Assembly: GCA_904066235.2 (NCBI GenBank)
Contig: CAJFCV020000005.1
Coordinates: forward strand, 1,426,001-1,490,000
DNA: 64,000 nt
Direction: 5' to 3'
Origin: Bursaphelenchus xylophilus
Lineage: Eukaryota > Nematoda > Chromadorea > Rhabditida > Aphelenchoididae
The notes below the pieces were generated by a model, which was not told the origin of the DNA, searched no databases, and saw only the letters and a list, made by a program, of their open reading frames with translations. This document shows positions 56,801 to 64,000 of this stretch, in pieces. The position numbers were made by a program, and so were the translations under genes. How positions within the stretch are numbered: the first letter of the stretch is position 1; each line of letters begins with the position of its first letter.

Positions 56801-59800
56801 TGTCGAGACTGATTTGGAATGCACAGAAAATCTTTCATGTCGATCTGAGGAAGAGATGTGAATTGTCACCATTGAAGGTAGGGATTATTGATTTGAAGGG
56901 TTTTTGGGGGAATTGTTTTTTTTTTTTTTTTTTTTTTTTTTTGAAAGTGGTAGTGAATTTGGGGACTTTATGAGTTTGCACGGTGCAGAGATTTTTTTGT
57001 TGGAAATTTGGAAATTGCACGGTGCGGCAGGGATGTTGGAGAAATTTGAGGTGTGAAAAAGAACGTTTAGGTGGTGTGTGTAGTGGAGAAATAAATTTTA
57101 ATTTTTTTTGCGCTGTGCAAGGTGGGACTTTTTTGGTATTTTTTGTGATCGCACGGTGCAGAGAATTTTTGTTGGAGATTGCACGGTGCGGCAGGGAGAT
57201 TTGAGAAATTTGAGGTGTGAAAAATAATTTTTAGGTGGTGTGTGTAGTGGAGAAAAGAATTTTTAATTTTTTTGAAATGTGCAGATGGGATTTTTTGACA
57301 TTTTTTGTGATTGCACAGTGCAGAGGATTTTTTGGAAATTGCACGGTGCGGCAGGGATGTTTCAGAAATTTGAGGTGTGAAACAGAAGGTTTAGGTGCTG
57401 TGTATAGTTGGGAAAAGAATTTTTACTTTTTTTTGAAATGGGCAGATGGGATTTTTTGGCATTTTTTGTGATTGCACAGTGCAGAGGATTTTTTGGAAAT
57501 TGCACGGTGCATAGGATAGTTGGGGTATTTTGAAGTACTATTGAAAGGTTTAGAAATTCCTAACATGATTTTAAAAAAAAAAAATTATTTTTTGTGCACG
57601 GTGAGAACACACAATTTTTTGATTTTTTTCTATTTTTTATTTTATCTTTTTCTAATTTTTGAAATTTCAGGTCATCGAAGGCATCAAGGAGCTCTCGAAA
57701 CGCCTGATCATTGTCGGTGGCGAGGACCGAATCTCCCAACAAGCCCAATACAACGCCACACTCCTGTTCAACATCCTGCTCCGCTCCACATTCAGCTCCA
57801 AACAGATGGCCAAAACGCATCGCCTGAACGCCGAGGCCTTCGAATGGGTGCTGGGCGAAGTGGAGACCCGCTTCAATCAGGCGATCGCGCAGCCCGGCGA
57901 AATGGTGGGCGCACTCGCCGCGCAGTCGCTGGGAGAGCCGGCCACTCAGATGACCCTGAACACCTTCCATTATGCTGGAGTGTCCGCAAAGAACGTGACG
58001 CTGGGAGTGCCCAGATTGAAGGAAATCATCAACGTCTCCAAAAAGCCCAAAACCCCCTCGTTGACCGTGTTTTTAACGGGAAATGCGGCCAAAGACGCGG
58101 AAAAAGCGAAAGATGTCCTGTGCAAGCTGGAGCACACAACCTTGAGAAAAGTCACCGCCGAAACTGGAATTTTCTACGACCCTGGAGTGGTGGAAACCTG
58201 CATTGAGGAAGATAAAGATTGGGTACAGATTTTCTACGAAATGCCGGATGCTGACCCATCGAACGCCGGACCATGGCTGCTGAGAATCAAAATGGACCGA
58301 AAGAGGTATGGAGAAGATAAAATAACATGAAAAATGAAGCTTTTTGCTATGGAAGAGGTTGAAATGGAGTGGAAAAGGCATTTAGCACAGATTGGCGGAG
58401 AAAGTTTTGAGTTGACACTTTGCAACAAAAATTATCGATTTTTGTGACATTTCGTTAAACTCGGGAAAGTGAAGGATTTTGATGGGAAATGAGTTTAGAG
58501 CTGCTTTAAATAGGATTTGGAGATTTTTTTGGTGAAGTTGACACTTCGCAACAAAAATTATCGATTTTTTGTGATATTTCGTTAAACTCGGGAAAGTGAA
58601 GGATTTTGATGGGAAATGAGTTTAGAGCTACTTTAAATAGGATTTGGAGATTTTTTTGGTGGAATTTGAGTATGGACATTGCAAAAAATTGGATTTTTTG
58701 AAAAATTTTTAAAAAAATTTTTGGTTTTGAAATTTTTGCAATTTCCAGAATGACGGACAAGAAACTGACGATGGAAGGAATCGCCCGTCGAATTAACGAA
58801 GGCTTCGGCTCGGATTTGCATGTGATCTACACCGACGACAACTCGGAAGACCTGATTTTCCACATCCGCCTCACCAAGAACCCCTCGGAAAAAGACACCG
58901 AAGAACAGCTGGACAAGATGGAGGACGATGTGTTCCTGAGGTGCATTGAGACTAATATGCTGAGTGATTTGACCCTCCAAGGAATCGAGGCCATCTCCAA
59001 GGTGTACATGCACAAACCAACGACCGATGACAAGAAAAGAGTGGTCGTTCAGCCGGATGGATCCTATCAAATGGTCTCGGAATGGCTCTTGGAAACTGAT
59101 GGAACTGCTCTTTTGAGGGTAGGTGGGGCTTTGGACTTGAAAAAACGGAATTTTTTGGAATTTTTTTTTCGGTTTTTGGGATAAAAATTGATTTTTTAAA
59201 GTTATTTTGGAAAAATTGAAGGGGCTAATGGGTTTTAAATTACAAATTGGAGTATTTTATTTTTATCTGAGAACGATTTTTGTAAAGAAAAATTAAGAAA
59301 AGACAATGATTTTTGAGGTTTTTTGAGGAAATTGCCCGTTTTTGAAATTTTTTAAAATGTTTTTGTTTTTTCGTAAATTTAAGAAACTTTAGGTATTGAA
59401 AATAGTAAATAGAGGTATTAGATAAAATTTTGGGAATGGTTTTTGTCCAAAAAATTTTGAAAAACGATGTATTTTTGAGATTTTTTCAATTTTTTTAATA
59501 AAATTTTAATGAAAAATTTGAAGATTTTACGGTGATTTTGGCTTTTTCAGGTGCTCAGTGAGGAATATGTGGACCCCTCGAGAACCACCACCAACGATAT
59601 TTGCGAAATTTTCGAGGTCCTGGGAATCGAAGCGGTCCGAAAATCGATCGAAAAAGAGATGAATCAAGTCATTTCCTTCGACGGTTCCTACGTCAACTAC
59701 CGTCATTTGGCCCTCCTTTGCGATGTGATGACCGCCAAAGGCCATCTGATGGCCATTACCCGGCATGGAATCAACCGACAGGAAGTGGGCGCCCTGATGA

Positions 59801-61734
59801 GATGCTCGTTTGAGGAGACTGTGGACATCTTGATGGAAGCCGCAATGCACGCCGAAGTGGACCCCGTCAAAGGCGTCTCCGAAAACATTATGCTCGGCCA
59901 ACTGGCCAAGGCCGGAACCGGCTGCTTCGACCTGGTTCTGGACTCGGAAAAGTGCAAACTCGGCATGGAAATCCAAGCGAACACGATCGGAATGATGGGC
60001 GGCGCCTTCTTCAACGACGGAATGAGCTCCCCGGCATCGAGTTCCATGTCCCCAAGCCGCACCCCCTGGCAGGGCGGCCCCACCGGCGCCACCCCCTCCT
60101 ACGCCGGCGACGGCGCCTGGAGCCCCATGGGACCGGGCGGAGTCACTCCAGGCGGAGCATTCTCCCCAGTCGGCGCCGGCTCCGACTCCGGCTTCAGCCC
60201 CGCCTATAGTGAAGCGTTCAGCCCGAGAGGCGCGCAATCCCCTGGAATGTCGCCCGGATACAGCCCACGCCCCGGACAATCCCCAGCATATGCGATGTCC
60301 CCATCCTACAATCCGGGAGGAGGATACTCACCAACTTCCCCATCTTATTCACCAACCTCCCCTGCATATAACCCATCATCGCCGAGATACTCCCCAACCA
60401 GCCCGAGCTACTCACCCACGAGCCCGAGCTACTCCCCAACGAGTCCGAGCTACTCACCCACAAGTCCGAGCTATTCCCCGACTAGCCCCAGCTACTCCCC
60501 CACCAGCCCCAGCTACTCGCCCACCTCCCCGGCCGCCGGAAACGCCTACTCCCCGTCGAGTCCCAGCTACTCACCGACCAGCCCACGGTACTCCCCGACG
60601 AGTCCGAGTTACTCCCCAACCAGCCCAAGTTATTCACCGACCAGCCCGAGCTACTCGCCGAGCTCACCGAGTAAGTTGGATTATATTGTAGTAGACAGGA
60701 AGAAATTGGTGAATTTAGAAAATTGAAGGGGTTTTAGAAGGAAATTGGTGTTGAAAAGGAATGTTTAGACAATAGCAGAGGACTGGCAAGCATTTTGGAG
60801 ATGTTTTCCTGAGTTTTGAGAAATAATGTAGGGCGCAGCTCGCGAAAAAACTTTTGCTCAAAAGTCAAAGAAAAAGTATAGAATAAGATTTGTAATGTTG
60901 GTATATGGGCATTTATGCAGTTTTTAAGGTTTTGCAAAAATTTTTGAGGTTAACTTAGGGCGCAGCTCGCGAAAAAAAATTTTGTCAAAAAGTCAAACAA
61001 GAGGTGTAGAATAAGGTTTGCAATGATAGTATATGATCCTTTATGCAGTTTTTAAGGCTTTGCAAAAATTTTGGAGGTTAACTTAGGGCGCAGCTCGCGG
61101 AATTGAATTTTTTGAAAAATCTGGGAAATGTTTTAGGGATCGCTTCAAAATGAAAAAATGGCAAGAATAGAGAGTAATGAGCGATTTCAGGCTACTCCCC
61201 ATCCTCCCCACGGTACTCACCCAGCTCTCCGGCCTATTCTCCATCATCTCCACAGTACTCGCCGACCAGCCCACAGTACAGTCCGTCGAGCCCGCAATAC
61301 TCGCCGTCCAGTCCTCAATACAGTCCGTCGAGCCCGTCCTACTCGCCCAGCTCACCCCAATACTCACCGAGCTCACCGCAGTACTCACCGAGCAGTCCAA
61401 GGGTAGGATAATATAATTTGATATGATTTTTGTTGAATTTGATCAAATTTTTGAGTTTTTGATGTGATTTTTTGGTGGGAATAGAAAATTAGGGTGTGAA
61501 AAGAAGTAATAATCGATTTGAGTTGGTGAATAATAGTTTTTGTTGCAGTACTCCCCCTCATCTCCACAATATTCCCCATCCAGCCCACAATACAGCCCGT
61601 CGAGCCCGCAGTACTCGCCCTCCAGCCCGCAGTACTCACCCTCCAGCCCACAATACAGCCCATCCTCTCCACAATACTCTCCATCGAGCCCACAGTACCC
61701 ATCAACCAGTAAACAACACGAAAAACGCAGCTAA
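50731..61734 (+). CDS. ama-1: RPB1, RNA polymerase II largest subunit (complete, 13 exons)
   Basis: Largest catalytic subunit of nuclear RNA polymerase II, which makes mRNA precursors. Exons: 50731-50814, 50969-51184, 51558-52108, 52398-52724, 53454-54043, 54655-54881, 54975-55304, 56203-56877, 57671-58305, 58749-59118, 59551-60670, 61191-61402, 61549-61734. All introns are GT-AG and the joined frame is open for 1840 residues, close to the usual metazoan nematode length. Landmarks: clamp zinc ligands C66/C69/C76/H79; catalytic NADFDGD loop with D487, D489 and D491; bridge helix about 822-858; trigger loop about 1092-1118 including H1100; CTD heptads from about 1594. The ATG lies 8 bases after an acceptor (TTTCAG ending 50722), which fits spliced-leader trans-splicing. 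An AATAAA lies at 62038-62043. The introns are unusually rich in hairpins and tandem repeats. Identity is certain; exact exon edges are inferred from consensus sites and family alignment from memory. Confidence 0.97.
50969..51184 (+). CDS. ama-1: RPB1 exon 2 (residues 29-100), clamp zinc site
   Basis: Follows CTTTTCAG and ends at donor GTATGT, phase 0. Contains GGLMDPRQG and the first zinc site [12 protein letters not shown] (C66, C69, C76, H79), then [16 protein letters not shown]. Confidence 0.95.
51558..52108 (+). CDS. ama-1: RPB1 exon 3 (residues 101-283), clamp head
   Basis: Begins LLRCVCFYC after ATTTCAG. Cysteines at about 106, 109, 149 and 175 (the last in GGCGRYQP) match the second clamp zinc site. 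Contains [20 protein letters not shown]. The donor GTAAGT splits an alanine codon after two bases. Confidence 0.95.
52398..52724 (+). CDS. ama-1: RPB1 exon 4 (residues 284-392), rudder and clamp base
   Basis: Starts with the base completing Ala, then [15 protein letters not shown]. Contains [19 protein letters not shown] and [14 protein letters not shown]. Ends PFNID plus two bases of Lys at GTAAGG. Confidence 0.95.
52725..53453 (+). repeat. FamE hairpin in RPB1 intron 4
   Basis: Near-perfect inverted repeat. The left arm is roughly 52788-53062 and the right arm roughly 53103-53388, with a loop of about 40 bases. The FamE terminus CAAGGAAAGTACTTTTATGG lies inside the arms, and the flanking TTTTAGACGATTTTTTGA is also present inverted on the other side. 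The intron is otherwise ordinary. Confidence 0.85.
53454..54043 (+). CDS. ama-1: RPB1 exon 5 (residues 393-589), catalytic aspartate loop
   Basis: Completes Lys, then [18 protein letters not shown]. Holds [15 protein letters not shown] and the magnesium-binding loop [16 protein letters not shown], with the three aspartates at 53734-53748. No active-site residue is missing. Confidence 0.97.
54655..54881 (+). CDS. ama-1: RPB1 exon 6 (residues 590-665), pore/funnel
   Basis: Continues from the split glycine codon ([15 protein letters not shown]). Contains [19 protein letters not shown] and the [10 protein letters not shown] segment. The donor GTAGGT follows ATTCAG at phase 0. Confidence 0.93.
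54975..55304 (+). CDS. ama-1: RPB1 exon 7 (residues 666-775), funnel helices
   Basis: Begins [20 protein letters not shown] after TTTAG and ends [10 protein letters not shown] at GTAAAC. Contains [18 protein letters not shown], a strongly conserved family segment. Confidence 0.95.
55305..56202 (+). repeat. FamE hairpin in RPB1 intron 7
   Basis: A second copy of the intron-4 element, flanked by different sequence. The inverted arms run from about 55425 to 56115. FamE termini are at about 55541 and 55994. Outside them both arms continue through AATTTTAAAATTTTT, CAACCNTCCAAGTCGCTCTTAATCC and CCAACTCC, so the palindrome is much longer than the element. Confidence 0.85.
56203..56877 (+). CDS. ama-1: RPB1 exon 8 (residues 776-1000), bridge helix
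   Basis: Begins [19 protein letters not shown]. Contains [19 protein letters not shown] and [17 protein letters not shown], the bridge-helix region, then the cleft [10 protein letters not shown]. Ends CELSPLK at GTAGGG, phase 0. Confidence 0.96.
56878..57670 (+). repeat. RPB1 intron 8: tandem FamD-containing repeat
   Basis: After a run of about 24 T at 56920-56943, a unit of about 180 bp is repeated roughly three times between 56975 and 57540. Each unit carries TTGCACGGTGCA-type palindromes plus GGCAGGGATGTT..GAAATTTGAGGTGTGAAA and GGTGTGTGTAGT. Related to FamD but with GCACGGTGCA instead of GCACAGTGCA. Confidence 0.75.
57671..58305 (+). CDS. ama-1: RPB1 exon 9 (residues 1001-1211), trigger loop
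   Basis: Follows AAATTTCAG. Contains [20 protein letters not shown] and the trigger loop [19 protein letters not shown] with H1100. The donor splits an arginine codon that resumes in exon 10. Confidence 0.96.
58405..58662 (+). repeat. RPB1 intron 9: 126-bp tandem duplication
   Basis: GTTGACACTT..GCAACAAAAATTATCG through GATTTGGAGATTTTTTTGGT occurs twice in direct orientation with few differences. No coding content. Confidence 0.8.
58749..59118 (+). CDS. ama-1: RPB1 exon 10 (residues 1212-1335), jaw
   Basis: Begins [15 protein letters not shown] after the split Arg. Contains [17 protein letters not shown] and [11 protein letters not shown]. The donor is GTAGGT at phase 0. Confidence 0.94.
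59551..60670 (+). CDS. ama-1: RPB1 exon 11 (residues 1336-1708), cleft/clamp end, linker and proximal CTD
   Basis: Begins [19 protein letters not shown]. Contains [20 protein letters not shown] and the conserved [12 protein letters not shown]. After about residue 1440 the sequence becomes a Gly/Ser/Pro/Ala linker. Heptads begin near residue 1594, mostly YSPTSPS, with one [12 protein letters not shown] interruption. The donor GTAAGT interrupts a heptad after S-S-P. Confidence 0.95.
60829..61120 (+). repeat. RPB1 intron 11: 128-bp tandem repeat
   Basis: AACTTAGGGCGCAGCTCGCG followed by GTATAGAATAAG..GTTTTTAAGGNTTTGCAAAAAT is repeated. The GGGCGCAGCTCGCG marker occurs near 60831, 60958 and 61086. 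It sits between two CTD-coding exons. Confidence 0.8.
61191..61402 (+). CDS. ama-1: RPB1 exon 12 (residues 1709-1779), distal CTD
   Basis: Ten CTD heptads, nearly all YSPSSPQ/R/S, so position 4 is Ser rather than Thr and position 7 is usually Gln. In frame with exons 11 and 13. Acceptor GATTTCAG, donor GTAGGA. Confidence 0.9.
61549..61734 (+). CDS. ama-1: RPB1 exon 13 (residues 1780-1840), CTD end
   Basis: About eight YSPSSPQ heptads followed by a short non-repeat tail, [12 protein letters not shown], and a TAA stop. Acceptor TTGCAG at phase 0. Confidence 0.92.
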   Translation, partial: YSPSSPQYSPSSPQYSPSSPQYSPSSPQYSPSSPQYSPSSPQYSPSSPQYPSTSKQHEKRS

Positions 61735-62194
61735 ACCCAAAAAAATCGAAAAAATCCCCGATTTTTGTCGAAAAATCCCCAAAAAAGATGTAAATTGGAA
61801 GGAAAATGCAGGTGGATGGTGTAGAATGGAAGAATATTGGAGAAGCAGAAGATTACAATGGATTTTGCTACCAATTATATCTATTTTACAGTAGTTTTTT
61901 GTCTTTTTTTGTTGGTTTTGCAGTATATTTTATTTTCTCTTGGTCTCCGTTCTGAATACCGCTATTGGTGTAAAAGAAAAACACAAAAAAAGGGTCGTCT
62001 ATTGCGTTAACATATTTGTCATTTTCTATTCGAACTAAATAAATGTTGTTAATTTATGGAAGTTTGAAGTTTGAGGATTTTTCTTTGATTTCGCAGCGGA
62101 TTTCCGTTGAAAATACTTGATTTTTTGGGGATTTTGGGATGTTTGAAGATGAAGGGTGGTGTGAAGATTAATTTGGAATGTTTTGGAGGCGAAT
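61735..62194 (+). other. RPB1 3' UTR and polyadenylation region
   Basis: AT-rich sequence after the stop. The best polyadenylation hexamer is AATAAA at 62038-62043, about 300 bases downstream. No further reading frame is convincing. Confidence 0.6.
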
Positions 62195-62965
62195 GTTTGC
62201 TGATTTTTTTGGAAATTTTGAAGATTTTTGAATTTTAGCCCGGAAATTTGGAATTTTTTTTATTTTTTGATTTTTTAGGCACGTTTTGAAGGAAATTTTG
62301 TGGTCTCGAGTTAATTTGAGGCTATTTAAATATAGCTGAATCGAAATACAATAAAAATAGGGAAAGATTTGTTGATTTTTTTGGAAATTTTGAAGATTTT
62401 TGAATTTTAGCCCGGAAATTTGGAATTTTTTTTATTTTTTGGATTTTTTATCCAAATTTTGAGGGAAATTTTGTGGTCTCGAGTTATTTTGAGGCTATTT
62501 AAATATAGCTGAATCGAAGATTTGTATAATTTTTTGGAAATTTCGAAGATTTTTTGGATTTTAGGCCGGAAATTTGGAAATTTTTTATTTTTTGGATTTT
62601 TTGTCCAAATTTTGAAGGAAAATTTGTGGTCTCGAGTTGTTTTGAGGCTATTTAAATATAGCTGAATCAAAATTTAATAAAAATAGGGCAAGATTTGTTG
62701 ATTTTTTATCCAATTTTTGAAGGAATTTTTGTGGTCTCGACTTAATCTGAGGCTTTTTAAATATAGCTGAATCAAAATTGAATAAAAATAGGACAAGATT
62801 TGTTGAATTTTTTGGAAATTTCGAAGATTTTTGAATTTTAGCCCGGAAAATTAGAAAATTTTTTGTTTTTTTGATTTTTTATCCGATTTTTGAAGGAAGT
62901 TTTGTGGTCTCGAGTTATTTTGAGGCTTTTTAAATACAGCTGAATCAAAATTGAATAAAAAATTT
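62195..62965 (+). repeat. Tandem array between RPB1 and the next gene, unit about 170 bp
   Basis: The marker TGGTCTCGAGTT (one copy CGACTT) recurs near 62301, 62474, 62627, 62732 and 62904, each followed by GAGGCTNTTTAAATATAGCTGAATC. Spacing is mostly 155-175 bases with one short unit. It fills most of the intergenic space. Confidence 0.85.
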
Positions 62966-63000
62966 TAGGGTATCCGCAAAAAATCTCAAATTTTCGACCT

Positions 63001-63008
63001 TATTTTAG
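63001..63008 (+). promoter_or_regulatory. Probable spliced-leader acceptor of the UTP18-like gene
   Basis: TATTTTAG abuts the ATG with no upstream exon visible, only the tandem array. This fits a trans-spliced 5' end. Confidence 0.5.
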
Positions 63009-63326
63009 ATGTCAGAACAGGCCACCAAAAAAGTGGAGCAACTCGAGCTCCATCTCTTCGGCTCCGTCGCCAAACAAACGTCGGATCAAGAGGAAACGGA
63101 CTCGGATCGGTCCGGCTCCGACGACGAAGAAGCGGCCCAAATTCGGCCGAAAAAACGCAACGCAAAAAAGCTCAAAGAACCCGAGCCACAGCCGAAAAAA
63201 GCTAATACTGAGTGTGTTTGGAGCGATGAAGACGATGCGGATGTGTCGTTGAGCACATCATTCATCCGAGAAAATGCTCCGGGACTGTTGACGGGAAAGG
63301 ATTTGACCAAGAAGGAGAAAATTGAA
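63009..63326 (+). CDS. Probable UTP18 (SSU processome WD40 protein), first exon; gene runs off the window
   Basis: UTP18 is a WD-repeat component of the U3 snoRNP/SSU processome needed for 18S rRNA maturation in the nucleolus. The exon encodes 106 residues. Near the start is ELHLFGSV, then an acidic and Lys-rich stretch, then CVWSDEDDADVSL, which resembles the ELVFG and VWVDEDDE motifs of UTP18 N-termini. It ends TKKEKIE at donor GTAAAT. The ATG follows TATTTTAG directly, as in trans-splicing. The WD40 repeats would lie beyond 64000. Another acidic nucleolar protein is possible because the diagnostic propeller is not visible. Confidence 0.6.
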
Positions 63327-63570
63327 GTAAATTTTGGGAATTTTTGTATTTTTTTGGGAAATGTTGGCCATTTTTTGGGGAGAAAAGAGTTTTTTGGGTG
63401 GGAAATGAAAGATTAGGAGGTGATATGTTATTTAGAAACAGATTTTGTGGGTAAAATACGGATTTTAGCTATTAATTTTTTGGAAATTGAGGAAAAATTT
63501 TTTGATTTTTTGCTTTTTTCAATTTTAGAGAACCTTAAAACCCCAAAAAACAATAGAAAATAAAAAAAAC
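63327..63570 (+). other. Intron 1 of the UTP18-like gene
   Basis: T-rich sequence with GGGTAAAATACGG at about 63450. No second exon is visible before the mariner-like palindrome. Confidence 0.45.
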
Positions 63571-64000
63571 TCTAAAAATCCACATAAATTTTTATCCAAA
63601 ACTTTTGGATTGTCCAGAAAGTTCGTTCGTTTCTTTATTCTTTAGTTTTACCGGTATTTGTTTGCTCTTTGGCAAATTGTATATATTTATTTGATACGTC
63701 TTTTTCTCCTCTACAAAGCTGTGTTTCTTTATTTTTTCTTTTTTGAAAATTTAATTTTTTATTGTTTTTCGCAGGCAAATTTTTGACTCCTGCATGGTTC
63801 ATTTTTGAGCCCGAAAAATAATAAAAAATTAAATTTTCAAAAAAACTTAAAACACAGCTTTGTAGAGGAGAAAAAGCCGTATCAAAAAAATATTTACACT
63901 TTGCCAAACAACAAACAAATCCTTGTAAAACAAAAGAATAAAAAAACGAACGAACTTTCTGGACAACCCAATAGTTTTCGATGAAAATTTATGTAGATTT
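63571..64000. mobile_element. Mariner-like miniature palindrome in intron 1 of the UTP18-like gene
   Basis: Inverted termini TTGGATTGTCCAGAAAGTTC at about 63606 and its near-complement ending about 63972 resemble mariner-superfamily ends (GTTGNCCAGAAAGTTCG). The interior has paired segments such as CTCCTCTACAAAGCTGTG and no transposase frame. The complementarity continues outward (AAATCNACATAAATTTT) to the window edge, so the whole palindrome is at least 430 bp. Confidence 0.65.

Overview
The window looks like nematode nuclear DNA, most likely from a free-living rhabditid. The evidence is short GT..TTTCAG introns, start codons directly behind splice acceptors with no visible 5' exon (the arrangement expected of spliced-leader trans-splicing), AT-rich non-coding DNA full of palindromic elements, and an RNA polymerase II largest subunit whose sequence and C-terminal heptads are nematode-like. 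The genus cannot be fixed from sequence alone.

Three genes can be supported. (1) On the minus strand, seven coding exons between 30816 and 10244, plus a probable 5' UTR exon at 31733-31823, encode the first 898 residues of a low-complexity protein. It has many RKxS sites, a Tyr/Ser/Asn/Gln repeat tract and a TPPPML..GTGLYW motif. One intron is 14.2 kb, and no later exon can be recognised before position 1. (2) On the plus strand, 50731-61734 holds a complete 13-exon RPB1 gene (ama-1 in C. elegans), 1840 residues, every exon joined in frame. (3) On the plus strand from 63009, the first exon of a probable UTP18 (U3 snoRNP/SSU processome) gene runs off the right edge. Between 31.8 and 50.7 kb there is no recognisable gene, only a few exon-like islands.

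Most of the rest is repeats. I use these labels. FamA: about 450-bp element with termini like ACAGGGGAAGTACCCCAAGT. FamB: short palindrome GACATTTTATACGA..TCGTATAAAATGTC. FamC: palindrome CTGTCGGGAAAATAATG..CATTATTTTCCCGACAG. FamD: the 11-bp palindrome TGCACAGTGCA (or TGCACTGTGCA). FamE: hairpin element with termini CAAGGAAAGTACTTTTATGG. FamF: a GCCGA-rich repeat.

Layout. 1-10.2 kb: palindromes, tandem arrays and FamA fragments, probably the last visible intron of gene 1. 10.2-12.2 kb: exons 7 to 4 of gene 1. 12.2-26.4 kb: its giant intron, with a 141-bp tandem array interrupted by a FamE element carrying a tRNA-like sequence, FamB arrays, FamC elements, a structured GC-rich island and TATA-box islands. 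26.4-31.8 kb: exons 3 to 1 and the UTR exon. 31.8-50.7 kb: repeat-dense intergenic DNA with three FamD arrays. 50.7-61.7 kb: RPB1, with two roughly 600-700 nt intronic hairpins. 62.2-63.0 kb: tandem array. 63.0 kb to end: UTP18 exon 1 and a mariner-like palindrome.

The genes share no pathway beyond general gene expression (transcription for RPB1, rRNA processing for UTP18). The strongest unusual signal is the layered palindrome and tandem-array architecture: unrelated arrays share a unit of about 140 bp, palindromes are nested inside palindromes, and intronic hairpins extend beyond their element termini.
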